Below are positions 56,401 to 62,829 of a DNA stretch of 64,000 nucleotides, piece by piece. Positions within the stretch are counted from its first letter, which is position 1; every line of letters starts with the position of its first letter. A program made the translations under genes and the position numbers. The stretch comes from CAXBOO01 sp963977425. Its GTDB lineage: Bacteria > Bacteroidota > Bacteroidia > Flavobacteriales_D > Luteibaculaceae. The stretch is taken from the NCBI GenBank assembly GCA_963977425.1, contig CAXBOO010000007.1, positions 1 to 64,000 of the forward strand. The letters are read 5' to 3'. The notes beneath the pieces were generated by a model. That model had not been told where the DNA came from and searched no databases. It saw nothing but the letters and a program-made list of their open reading frames with translations.

Positions 56401-57909
56401 ACTTACAGTATAAGTACCGATTGAACCTGTACTTGGTGCATTAAATGCAAAAGTATTTGATCCATTTGACAAGCCAGAATATGTGCTATCTGAAGGTCCT
56501 CCTGCAGGTCCATTAATACTATATCGTAAACCATATGTTTGAGAAGCATTTGCATTTACAACAAAATCAAAATTTGCGCTTTCTCCAATACAAACATTAT
56601 CAAATGTGATAGCGTTAACTTCTGGTCTTGGGTTAACAATAATTAAACCTTTGTTTTCTTTGCTATAATCTACAACACAGAAATCATTTACAACTGAATC
56701 CAATAAAATTGATTGGTTAGTAGAGTAAGAAGCTACATATTCATTCGTAGCTAAATCAATTGAAAAATTATTTGTTGTGCCGTCTATATAAGCAACTAAA
56801 CCAGTTGCAGAACCATTTGTAAGTGTTAAAGTTAATGTATCGTTTACTCCATCACAAACTGGGTTTGTAGAAAAATTGATGTCAGCATTAGGCTTTTGAT
56901 GTAAATCGAAATTAGCAACATCACCTGCTCCCATATAATCGAAAGTACATTCTTGTGTTCCACTTCCTGATTTTACTGAATCAATAGTTAAAGTAATATT
57001 ATCAACCAATGTTACACTGGTTAAACCAGTAAGAACAACTTTACCTAAATATTGACCAGCTCCTACAGCTGTTAGTGTTCCTGTTGTTTGAACATTTGTT
57101 AATAATCCACCTTGATTTACTGTTATATATGCGATAGCATTATTCTGTGCATCAGAAAATAAAACAGGAAATTCAATTGAATTATCATTATCACAAGTAA
57201 AGCCTAATCTGTTTTTGTCTGTAAAAGGATTGAATACTGCTTGAGGATTTGGGAAAACATTCACTGATGTTTTCTTATTAACAGGCATTACAGAACAGCC
57301 TGCATCATCTCTAATTTCGCTAATTACTATTTCTTGATTTAATGGAGTAGATGAAACTAAACCAGCATATATCGTATCTGTTAATTTTGCTCCCGGCCCT
57401 AGTGGAATAACAGTGAATTCAGATGCTACAGAGTCTCCATTAAGAGTCAAGAAAATACTTAATGTATCTCCCCCACTTATATTACTGAATGACAATATGA
57501 TGTCTTCCCCAGTACAAACATCATTATCTGGAATAACTTGAAAATCAACATCAATTGATTGACGTCCTACAAATGAAATACTGTTTCCAACAGTTTGTGG
57601 AGTTGTACCAACTGTATCAACAGTAAATGTATTTGCACCTACTAAAATTCGACTAACAGGAACAGTAAAATTTCTATCACCCGCTGTTACACCTGTAACA
57701 GTTGTATCAAATCCGTTGATATTAAAATCAACATCTGCTGATGACAAACTACCGTCTAATGAAAAAGAAGCTGTAATAACTACTTTATCTCCAAAACATG
57801 GATTGTTGTTGTCTATTCTAAAATTGCTTACGGTACTTTGGGCAAAAGCACTGAACGAAGCCACAATGGCTACGATACATAAGCTAAAAATTTGTAAAGT
57901 TTTTTTCAT
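44494..57909 (-). CDS. Giant secreted repeat adhesin with T9SS type-B tail
   Basis: A 4471-residue protein, the largest feature here (13.4 kb), with a Sec signal peptide (MKKTLQIFSLCIVAIVASFS, cleaved about residue 23). From about 25 to 3500 it is a run of roughly 35 Ig-like units of about 100-120 residues. Each starts with a Cys-containing strand of the form xxCxGEx or xxCxxDx and carries a second Cys late in the unit, as expected for disulfide-tied beta-sandwiches. A PKD-like block (NFGDGTTRTEVNG, GVYNAKVELVDQFGC) lies near the C-terminus. The last 85 residues (IPDAFTPGTGIVN-like, WDGTYKGK, YKVVAKT) match the gliding-motility-associated C-terminal domain, the type-B T9SS sorting signal. Probable outer-surface adhesin; no enzymatic domain seen. 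It is transcribed after the SprF and PorE-like genes. Confidence 0.85.
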   Translation of the reverse strand: MKKTLQIFSLCIVAIVASFSAFAQSTVSNFRIDNNNPCFGDKVVITASFSLDGSLSSADVDFNINGFDTTVTGVTAGDRNFTVPVSRILVGANTFTVDTVGTTPQTVGNSISFVGRQSIDVDFQVIPDNDVCTGEDIILSFSNISGGDTLSIFLTLNGDSVASEFTVIPLGPGAKLTDTIYAGLVSSTPLNQEIVISEIRDDAGCSVMPVNKKTSVNVFPNPQAVFNPFTDKNRLGFTCDNDNSIEFPVLFSDAQNNAIAYITVNQGGLLTNVQTTGTLTAVGAGQYLGKVVLTGLTSVTLVDNITLTIDSVKSGSGTQECTFDYMGAGDVANFDLHQKPNADINFSTNPVCDGVNDTLTLTLTNGSATGLVAYIDGTTNNFSIDLATNEYVASYSTNQSILLDSVVNDFCVVDYSKENKGLIIVNPRPEVNAITFDNVCIGESANFDFVVNANASQTYGLRYSINGPAGGPSDSTYSGLSNGSNTFAFNAPSTGSIGTYTVSIDTLYNEITGCTAIASDFQVNGVSGNAFTFDITDTLNATVLVNGLANEYICYPAANGATTNIDSVEVRIYVSALPTGVANLNFTFDYLNDAVVSNGQSYVAPTANFIADASVAGFTHYVSYLVASPTDTLSVELLDVSFTDAGGNSCQSTFDGSSTYIASVQTRKQPVFNVSSTSKTFDCYSLDDINYQLSFSNIDEIDFVIEDITNPGAPIVVGTLSTIINLGTFTSVTTSFEDLAATAGAAINEGTPYQITFTNIRQKANANYLTDCNYEITASNVFEAYLVPTPKLVSTTADPTMMCDDSTSVLTLVAEGDFTFSFDLIKTSIGGVVSTNRYNFNANATYNSGADETTFPLNIIPDSTASYLVDSLFITYNGEVCRAEILANNTASVTVEQSVTNVSISSNKSVICDGGNVNLTVVTTGGSSNYAFDIETTTASGTTTTPYDNTDGVINLTLSEASTFKVVNVRNNDGAMCPSLATASISIDVRTNATASIVSTDSIFCAGSTTGAMLEIVGVGNAVLEFEVVDNFTSTSFPNYTTTYTMVNDTDVTFIELPLNPAQNLEYTLISINDDSNPICINSPLSSVTNIALNIEPTADISIDPTLACFGGDGNIQLNFAGGNAVDNADISYSLRYKNGADITSTPNPRIAQDTSLLGSGTFVGATFSNIQQDTTFEVYNVSDSYGCTSAAIFSADVMVRANASITDLRSAYDTVCFDSDAQFILEFNQSNVDFDVYYNGGTVVTTQSGDTISIAAFPGSTVEFDVDSIAYDGSVCYVSQSYIDSVFIANQGSVTVVNNAPIVACFGDDVNIAFNSTAGTGVLSLVLSDGQGGTYNFDMMAGTKDTMVVSGLASGTYTFAITSASTYSSEGSCTAVFNAGSTQAVTVGNEIIVGISTLTTSVCEGDNVPFTVSLAPNNTNFDYNLKYVIGTDTSVATLSSGSQVVNIVLSESATIKFIEIEEATGQQCGKALNESFAITVGNRPSVVMNSIASICEDESTDLELTFEGTAPFNIRISNIGTFVFADAAGTGDTVITVSPIVTTTYTIEDLTDASTGGCANAILAPAPEVTIAVTAKPVVTIVASNDSICKGEVVNIDFRVQNVVPNVNNEVVLSYKGIGGTTQSINLTEDGLNPGEYIKTIVSGPTSDIVYQVVSLMDGSSPSCGFNYSGVEAEVVVYDNITANISASAVDVCNNESINLTVTVNGRAGDQITFTLRDELGVDTTLSVPANSQTTFAIANIQTDKSYTLVNTYYNKLSTCVLTTVPTLDINHNDVPNAEISFVENACEGEEFEFELNILSGEGDVTVRFLTDKFGDFNFTGTVAGSPYRVPYTYNTADSLQIRIASISSEVNITCPNTTFTPDTVKLRVFPIPTAEISADRPTIVAGASSNLLFVVRGDTVGYPDNIRVEYAADGIGGNFVEDNVGVPGFVPANNFSTPNHTANVTPTSTTIYSIVKVTQGACISTDIDDVTVNVVNGKAVAIAGSANLCTSDSLPVTFSIANGEQYYIKVRITEVNSGNNYEYVFPNIVSDGDQVKAPNFYPTTSLPFVGPVQISIVNAAELGGTTLNESDVPNPFAGMANFNIQEVKTVAMVSDTTGCFGQQLPVVFTIEGTGEFNISFRSLDNGNVNRSFTASENDSPVSIQILPSELDLGEHNFIFGVTPTNSLSNSCPIDTVGSARIYVKPSLTSSIDFNPVAACEGEPFEVNFSIAPDSLVNVSYRVDSSGTSTFNTITGIQGSNVLIDNLIAVDDVTYTILNVEYNDAPACPNPTILSKTLKVTPQPTASFVDVVSDTNICFGETADLRIQFSASNYPVSYTFTDSATVTRNLKFMNLNGTNDTIIKVNPLSTSKFYITKLTQVNAPSCSSLKFDAINVTVGKELRVNDYRLSADSICQGDELAILIDVDGTPDIIARFSDGVNTFLATLPNSTGFDTIRINPSPVTNTTYTLIDLTDGSSLACTKTFNLTDDIVVRQTPSISISADPTVVCYGDSVRLRITVNGEDSVDFTISDQIDTFTKTFTDIDPGIQFKYITPLLLNANTFKVDSLYYSDGKACKVYNTSSFSVQTNEVPSASIFVGNTDKDTVVCEGFPVDLTFNITGSGVRTVYFANDRGFSSAFTASPSEVTKVLSINPYPESGAIKYYITRVVSNNGAVCDSIPTDTVLVNVNPTPTVDITADANPRCLNDANPTTITFNFNGVGPFEFDYTDGENVFTLTADSDSDSDSRMDKTITVAPGKTTTYNVIRITDKTLPNACVNNGGNAYTLVVNQPAEAEVFNNDDVICSGEVKNIVYSVRGKAPISVRFQISDGAGYLRDTLITGLSTGVYNYAFADTAQTTTNTNYTVNIVEALDGNTPQCASSGIGVARITVNAVPRISNFNTALDTICAGDVVDLNFLVTNGFGNYAVEYGANGISKKDTLNGLPSGGGPATIELTPNVTTRYRKIKITDLLTGCFTTYSGTIPQDTVVVLRNPIVNVSADANTYCSDSQAQITVIVTGDDQPNGIFLDDIFLNGVAIPGAPFAIDQTQVGSASFFKIISVNLPAGTPENSSITFGSITDGNNLMNPNRIGGCNTDVKDTINFIVNPVAVATIANPNSETICESDTTKILINLTGNGDISVRLAIIDGTDTLASPVFTGTEATSPITYKTADYNLIGKSIRYAIDSVSSIANGVACSGSVGVPSSKTYVIKGNPHMAIAPTDTTICNGDELQVNFSITPVGVGNGPYDFYTVYHNGNVADNDTTEFLNVGNVAVDFIRPSESGILYVNYLANRSTPKCKTQDSVAIEVTVNPKANALLIDTVPQVFCEDDQAGFNIRLEGEGIITAIYRNLNTNNIDSFKNLAGEYFVPVIQAANTTAVYEVIAVNDQSTPRCIETNFSTLATVTVYPRPQAILSGEFTTCEGGSSTVGIQLLGSNADSIIVYFSDKLNNTIDTSFSARVGFYSSVLAPIDTAFFTIDSVAYVNFGCTVSDPALINQDTAKIYVRPLPIANIEVPSIESCNGQDIVFNVNFAYNGPYDLSFKIDNNAEQNASNVNGNFLITVPAASDTTKLKVTSLVYRDIPQCSSENVDSLIVNVNDSLKVTVMDTICNSVATGFQFDLEIEGGQESSYSFNGTDPLLARGLTPEIPNGTYTYAVQDGSGCPAVVFVGDHTCECISDAGTFNVPASPIEVCEDDTANVIANYIGGAMKDANDTMLFVLHDKPNTQLGNIFATDSIAKFPFKNNLLYNTVYYISAVVGDSVTGAAVNTADRCLSVSEGVPVVFRKRSTVTIELAYNDSGEVCDNNLICYKFIFEGDGPFDVTWNDGVSTRSQTFVSNVSPPICSQTSISGDGQIDITIFKDNGNAYPCNTVINAPLQYTARPLPDAVFDVSNDKPCGFEVVDFSIRNLDPTAIYSWNLDGEPYNGNPISYSFDENGPAIAKAYATNIYGCVDSTERIIDVNLPVVPTITFTGNSVTNRVCRGDALTFTADVIMGAGGNSSAVKWYVNGDLKQTSSVLNTYSPSAFNVRGIYEVVAENLYNGCTNVDTFRFEVQGPGADVIFDPEFCVDEGVSFSLGNVQDVDAVQWSFSGATTINSNNSTVNITFNEGFPSNDVVNVTLTLTSAAGCTYDTLFDVTVHDLDVKMRIENDFNNLQRHCLGFVDTVITTETSVSGLYSAWNYDFGDGTTRTEVNGNNITHEYAAPGVYNAKVELVDQFGCRDMDSLRMEILALPIVEALDTFACLSQDLNLFATGAVTYQWTSSPFGIFSADTVQGQSPSVQTNFGQSYAVNVVGTDIEGCTNEANISVDIYDLESPLIRPNYRAVFDTSYKIGYVLPVNYDLADVRFIYEWTPGVDITCVDCPDPTISTFESQNYVLSITDIYGCFDEEALVNIIIERESSLDVPDAFTPGTGIVNRFIGPDGWALETIVSFQIFAKDGSMVHNAAGLKEEVVWDGTYKGKDLSSQTFTYKVVAKTLIGETLTKTGTFDLLR

Positions 57910-57927
57910 CTTATCTAGGGAATAAAA

Positions 57928-60078
57928 TTAATTGGCCATTATATAGGCCGGGTTTTCGTAGATCTCAAATTCTACACGACGATTCATTCTTCTAGCTGCT
58001 TCTTGGTCTGAAGCTTTACTAGGGTCAAGTGCTGGACGTTCTTCACCAAAACTTGACACTACAAATCGTTCTTCATCGATACCGTTTGAAACCAAAAATT
58101 TGAATACGCTTTGCGCTCTTTTCAATGAAAGTTTTTCATTGTATCTAGTGTTTCCTACATCGTCAGCAAAACCTAATATTTGCAATCTTAAAGTTGGGTT
58201 TTCTTCCAAAATAGGAATGATGTTAGCTAACAAATCTTCTTGTTGAACTTTATCAACAGCAAATCGATTGGTTTCGAAGAAAATTTTCGGCAATTTAATT
58301 ACGGTAGGAGGAGTTTTATACATTCCCATATCAACAGAGATTGTATCAGAATATGTCATATCCTTTGTTGATACTGGATAAAATTTATCATCATAAAACT
58401 CACGAGAAGCTTTAAGAATGTAATCTCTACCTTGTTTCAAATTGAAATAAAATTCTTGCCCCCCTTCTGGATATGCTTCTTGAAGAATGATTGTATCACC
58501 TGAACCACCCGCTTCATTATCAATAGCTAATAGAGAAACTGTAGTGTTTTCTAAGTAATTACTAGAGTTAGGGAAGATTTTGTTTTTTGTTTCTTTATCG
58601 TCTTCAAATACAAATCCTTTTAATCCAACTTTAATAAAGTTAGTGTATACAAATTGGTAGATGTCATCACAACATGTAGAGCTAATTGTTGAATTACTAC
58701 CCTCTCTATTAGATGCGAAAAAACCGATATCACCAGCAGCATCAACGACATAGCCTAAATCATCTGCAGGAGAGTTGATTGGATAAGGCATCTGAACAGC
58801 CCTATTGAATTTTGCTTGTGGTGTTCCTTCTGATAAATAAATATCAAATCCACCCATATTAGCATGACTATTAGAAGAGAAATACAAACCTTCATCAACA
58901 TTGAAGAATGGAGTTACTTCATCACCAACTCCATTTACTTTCGTTCCAGCATTTTTTGCTTTTCTAAAGATATTTTTCTTTGTATCGAATTTCGAATAGA
59001 AAATATCGTATCCACCCTTTGATTTTTCCTCATAATCTGAAGACCAGAAAAGAACTTCAACATTTCGTTTTGTTCTAGGATCAGGAGCTAAACCAACAGC
59101 TGGATGACGAGAATTGTACTTATCATAATTAACTGGCTCAGGAAGACGCTCAGGATCTAACCACCTACCATCTCTGAATTTAGCCACAAAAATTGCACAC
59201 TTTTCTTTCTTCGATTCAATTTTCGGACAACGCGTAAAGTAAAAGCTTAAACCATCAGGTGAATATGTTCCTTCTGGTACGTTGTAACCTTCTTGATTGA
59301 AAGGACCAGGCAACTCATCGATTCTTTGCCATTTATTCGGACCTACTCTTTCAGCAATAAATAATTTTCTATCGGGTCTATCAGTACCTTGTACAGCATA
59401 GTATTCTTCTACATCAGCAAAAATAGTACCGTATACTATTTGGTTTCTATCAATTATTGTCGGCGAATTCTCTATTGTTTCTTGGTTGATGTCATTGCTC
59501 AATCTAATAATCAAAACATTATTAGAATCAGTACCTGCTTCGATTAAACGAGTAGCTGTATTGGCACCTTCGGCTTCAGTTTTCGCTAGTTTTTTCATTT
59601 CACGAACATCTTTACCTTTTTTATAGCCTTTTCTAAAATCAGCTAGTAATTCAGCAGCACCTTCATAGTATCCATTCTGCTTTTGCATTGTAGCTAGGTA
59701 AAACTTAGCTTTAGGATGTTTTTTAAGAGCGCTAGGATTAGCATTGATTTTATTGTACCAATCTTCAGCAGATTTGTAATCGCGTGTTTCACGCAATGCT
59801 TCAGCTAAAAGCCAAGCACGATTCATATCGTCAGGCTTCTTTTCCATATACACCGATAAGTAATCGACTACAGAATATGAATCTCCAATTTTCTTGGCTC
59901 TTTTCGCTAATTTTTTCAATCTACCAGGACCTACTACATTAGGATCAAAATCAGCAGCATCGTAATCCTGCTCCAAGACTTTTTGAACATTACGCTTGTT
60001 ATTGGCAGCAGAATTTTTATCCTGTGCAAAAGTGGTTAGTACCAAACAAGCAGATAAAGCAAGTAAAATATTTCTCAT
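57928..60078 (-). CDS. PorE-like OmpA-domain protein (TPR, propeller, OmpA)
   Basis: About 716 residues from the ATG at 60078, which gives a clean signal peptide (MRNILLALSACLVLTTFAQ); an ATG 7 codons upstream overlaps the porin gene. Order of domains: TPR-like helices (about 50-150), a PD40 beta-propeller (about 190-460, with YSPDGLSFYFTRCPK and GGYDIFYSKFD), a carboxypeptidase-regulatory-like domain (about 490-590) and an OmpA C-terminal peptidoglycan-binding domain (about 600-710, with LQILGFADDVGNTRYNEKLS and MNRRVEFEIYEN). This is the architecture of T9SS PorE, which ties the secretion machinery to peptidoglycan. It sits 1 bp after the porin stop. Confidence 0.85.
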   Translation of the reverse strand: MRNILLALSACLVLTTFAQDKNSAANNKRNVQKVLEQDYDAADFDPNVVGPGRLKKLAKRAKKIGDSYSVVDYLSVYMEKKPDDMNRAWLLAEALRETRDYKSAEDWYNKINANPSALKKHPKAKFYLATMQKQNGYYEGAAELLADFRKGYKKGKDVREMKKLAKTEAEGANTATRLIEAGTDSNNVLIIRLSNDINQETIENSPTIIDRNQIVYGTIFADVEEYYAVQGTDRPDRKLFIAERVGPNKWQRIDELPGPFNQEGYNVPEGTYSPDGLSFYFTRCPKIESKKEKCAIFVAKFRDGRWLDPERLPEPVNYDKYNSRHPAVGLAPDPRTKRNVEVLFWSSDYEEKSKGGYDIFYSKFDTKKNIFRKAKNAGTKVNGVGDEVTPFFNVDEGLYFSSNSHANMGGFDIYLSEGTPQAKFNRAVQMPYPINSPADDLGYVVDAAGDIGFFASNREGSNSTISSTCCDDIYQFVYTNFIKVGLKGFVFEDDKETKNKIFPNSSNYLENTTVSLLAIDNEAGGSGDTIILQEAYPEGGQEFYFNLKQGRDYILKASREFYDDKFYPVSTKDMTYSDTISVDMGMYKTPPTVIKLPKIFFETNRFAVDKVQQEDLLANIIPILEENPTLRLQILGFADDVGNTRYNEKLSLKRAQSVFKFLVSNGIDEERFVVSSFGEERPALDPSKASDQEAARRMNRRVEFEIYENPAYIMAN

Positions 60079-60079
60079 A

Positions 60080-61120
60080 TTAAAGTCTCTCACTTTCAAT
60101 TTTAGATTTAATTAAACGGGTACTTGGTGAAGTATAAGACAATGAAACTTCAAATGAACCATTGCTTGCTACTCCTTCTTGTAAAGGTGAAACATTGAAA
60201 TCGTATGCAGCACCAAATGCAAAATCACCAAAGACTACTCCTGCCCTTACAATAAAGGCATCTTGATTACCTTCTATTCCATTTCTTAACAACAGACCAC
60301 CATATATTTCTTCAATATTGGCGTTGTTTGGTTTTGGTTCATAACCTAGGTTAACCCCAAAAATGTTTGTATTCACACCCGATTGTGCACTCAACATAAA
60401 AATTGGGTCAACATATATACTGTTGATGTATTTCTTTAAAGATAAGTGTGCAACAATTCTTGTTGGTATTTTGTAATCTCCTTCTTGATTGTTCGCTAGG
60501 AATGAGAAACCAGTAGAAACTAAGTGAAAACCAGATAATCCAACACTAGGTCGGAACGAATCGAAATTACCTTTCCAAGCCATTCCAACGTTGATATCTA
60601 TATTAGAAGCATTAGCCCCATCGATATCTGCATTTTCTAAATCACTATAAGTAGGATCGAATGAACCTATACTTCTATTAAAATCTTCTGGAAAAGCATA
60701 CTTGGCACCATCGATGGTTCTAAAAGTATACGCTCCCTGTAACCCTAAAGAAAACTCGGTTAAACCAACAACTTTAGCATACGATGCAGAAAGTGAAAAA
60801 TGCGTTGTCTTATAAGCATTCTCACCAGCATCATCGTGCAAAGCGAAAAAACCAAATGCCAACTTATCTGTTTCAAGATAGATTGGTTTTTGGATTCCAA
60901 TACTATAGGTAGAAAAAGGCTTATCCAAAACACCAGCCCATTGACTACGGTATAGCGTATAGGCTCTTAAATCTCCGTAAAACGAACCAGTCAGTGCAGG
61001 ATTCAGCGTTAGAGGTGATTTATCAAATTGAGTAAAATGAAAGTATTGCGATAGGCCTCGGGTACTGATACCACAGAGAATCGTACACAATACAATGTTG
61101 AAAAGTAGCTTTCTTTTCAT
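60080..61120 (-). CDS. PorP/SprF-family T9SS outer-membrane protein
   Basis: A 346-residue outer-membrane barrel of the PorP/SprF family. N-terminal signal (about 1-25), then the family opening FHFTQFDKSPLTLNPALTG. Many alternating strands follow, and the end is FGAAYDFNVSPLQEG, then SFEVSLSYTSPS. SprF proteins are needed for export of type-B T9SS adhesins encoded next to them, as in sprB-sprF of Flavobacterium. The adjacent giant adhesin with a type-B tail is thus the likely client. First gene of the operon, behind a perfect consensus promoter. Confidence 0.87.
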   Translation of the reverse strand: MKRKLLFNIVLCTILCGISTRGLSQYFHFTQFDKSPLTLNPALTGSFYGDLRAYTLYRSQWAGVLDKPFSTYSIGIQKPIYLETDKLAFGFFALHDDAGENAYKTTHFSLSASYAKVVGLTEFSLGLQGAYTFRTIDGAKYAFPEDFNRSIGSFDPTYSDLENADIDGANASNIDINVGMAWKGNFDSFRPSVGLSGFHLVSTGFSFLANNQEGDYKIPTRIVAHLSLKKYINSIYVDPIFMLSAQSGVNTNIFGVNLGYEPKPNNANIEEIYGGLLLRNGIEGNQDAFIVRAGVVFGDFAFGAAYDFNVSPLQEGVASNGSFEVSLSYTSPSTRLIKSKIESERL

Positions 61121-61149
61121 AGGTAGTTTCTATTTAGTGCGAACAAACA

Positions 61150-61179
61150 CAAATCTATAAAAAATGAGGTCTTAGACAA
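61150..61179 (-). promoter_or_regulatory. Consensus promoter of the T9SS adhesin operon
   Basis: On the minus strand: TTG (61177-61179), exactly 19 bases, then TAGATTTG (61150-61157). Both elements match TTG-N19-TAnnTTTG. The ATG of the SprF-like gene is 29 bp further. The best-placed candidate driver for the whole 16.6-kb operon. Confidence 0.7.
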
Positions 61180-61234
61180 GGAATGTTAAATTTATTTTCA
61201 AGTGAACAATAGAGTCAATCTCATGTTGCGATAC

Positions 61235-62104
61235 CTATTTTAGGTTTTCAATTGAAGGTTGACCACTCTCTACCCAAGCTGTATACCAAAGACTAGCAAC
61301 AACAATAGTCGCAGTGCGCATTCGGCTTTCAACCATACCATTCAATCGCATATGATACTGAGTTGAGAATTCTCGGCTATAAGTATGTGAGATTACAGCT
61401 CCTCGTTCTTCATTGGTGTATTTAAGTAGGTTTCCTTGAATTGATAATCTCTTTTCTTCTATCAATACTTGTGTCAATAATTCGTGACTCTCAAATACCG
61501 TATTCCAAATCAACTCATTCACATTTTCAACATAATCGACTGGCTCAAATAGCATATCGTAATCATCATAGAAAAGCTCTGGCAATCTTGACTCCCAAAA
61601 GGCATGAATTCCTGTTTGATTGGTTAACTGTCCATTGTAATTCTCGGTGGTATGGAGTGGAACATGCAAATCTCCAATATAATGCCCCAATTCTGCAGAA
61701 AAGCGCAATACTTTGGATTTATCATTTTCTTCAAATGCTTTTCGCAATGAATAATACACCCTCATTGCATTGTAGGGGCCAATACCATATGCTTTCAAAG
61801 TATCTTCAGAATACAATTCAACGGCATCTTTCCACAACCTAGGAAAATGAATACGCAACGAGTCTTTGTTATTAGAATAGTGATCTAAATCTATATAATG
61901 CTTCTCGGCTTCACCAACAGTACTATGCCGGCGTTTATCAGGATCAACAGAATGGTTGCGTATATAATCTACATGTTCTTTATAAAAGCTGAACAACGGA
62001 TCGGGAACAGCATAACAAGCGTTTTCATTGATTTTTTTATGAGCGAAAAAGCCCCAAACAATGATGGGTGAAATCCCAATAAATATATACCTAAAAAGAA
62101 GCAA
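61235..62104 (-). CDS. Zinc-dependent phospholipase C / S1-P1 nuclease-like protein
   Basis: A 289-residue exported protein. After the hydrophobic N-terminus comes WGFFAHK (W17, H22). In the PLC/S1-P1 fold, an N-terminal Trp and His five residues on bind zinc. Other expected ligands: the Asp/His region at 72-75 (DLDHY), HYIGDLHVPLH (His, Asp, His) and IHAFWES (His, Glu). Members cleave phospholipids or single-stranded nucleic acids; the sequence does not decide. The start is TTG. It is 14 bp after comB. Confidence 0.78.
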   Translation of the reverse strand: MLLFRYIFIGISPIIVWGFFAHKKINENACYAVPDPLFSFYKEHVDYIRNHSVDPDKRRHSTVGEAEKHYIDLDHYSNNKDSLRIHFPRLWKDAVELYSEDTLKAYGIGPYNAMRVYYSLRKAFEENDKSKVLRFSAELGHYIGDLHVPLHTTENYNGQLTNQTGIHAFWESRLPELFYDDYDMLFEPVDYVENVNELIWNTVFESHELLTQVLIEEKRLSIQGNLLKYTNEERGAVISHTYSREFSTQYHMRLNGMVESRMRTATIVVASLWYTAWVESGQPSIENLK

Positions 62105-62118
62105 ATGGTAGCTGTTTG

Positions 62119-62829
62119 CTACAATTTACAAATTATGCCTGAAGAATAATATGGTACTATATCAAGTGCATTTGCCTTTAAACAAAACTTAATATCCTTG
62201 GCTAAACCTAATTTCAACAATCGTCTACGGTGAGAACTTCCTTTTAAAAAGGAATAAGGATTGGTTTGAGCACTTTCAAACAGATTAATAGAGATCAAAG
62301 TTGAATCTTCTTCAGATTCAAATCTTTTACTCTCTTTAAGTTGTTGTGCAATATATCCTGCGCAAATACTATCCTCTAAATTTGTTTTTCCTTTCCATCC
62401 AGAGCAGAGCAGCAACACATCCATTTCTTGGATGAGTAAATGATTTATAATACTTTGAGCATTCAACAAGCTACCAATTAGCAGTTGTTCAGCATCCATA
62501 GCTGTGTTTATCGCTCTTGTTCCATTTGTAGTACTAATAACCAATTCATGGCCATGATACTCGCCGGAAACAAATGCTAAAGGAGAATTTCCAAGAGCAA
62601 AGCTTTTTACTTTCTCTCCATTACGCTCTCCAGCTACCAAATAACCTTTATCAAGATATTTTTCAGCATCTTCTAAGGTTTCTACTGGTATAACTTTGCT
62701 TACACCATGATACAATGCAGAGCAAATAACAGATGTGGCTCTTAACACATCTATTACTACTACTGCTTGATTATCTTTTTTATAAAGGTGGTAATCTTCT
62801 GGTGTAAAACAGACTTCGACTGTATGCAT
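62119..62829 (-). CDS. comB: 2-phosphosulfolactate phosphatase ComB
   Basis: A 236-residue ComB-family protein that hydrolyses 2-phosphosulfolactate to sulfolactate. VVIDVLRATSVICSALYHGV is the N-terminal block with the conserved DVLRAT. GERNGEKVKSFALGNSP and ISTTNGTRAI follow. In methanogens this step leads to coenzyme M; in this organism the pathway is uncertain, and no comA or comC is visible. It overlaps gcvT by 1 bp. Confidence 0.85.
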   Translation of the reverse strand: MHTVEVCFTPEDYHLYKKDNQAVVVIDVLRATSVICSALYHGVSKVIPVETLEDAEKYLDKGYLVAGERNGEKVKSFALGNSPLAFVSGEYHGHELVISTTNGTRAINTAMDAEQLLIGSLLNAQSIINHLLIQEMDVLLLCSGWKGKTNLEDSICAGYIAQQLKESKRFESEEDSTLISINLFESAQTNPYSFLKGSSHRRRLLKLGLAKDIKFCLKANALDIVPYYSSGIICKL

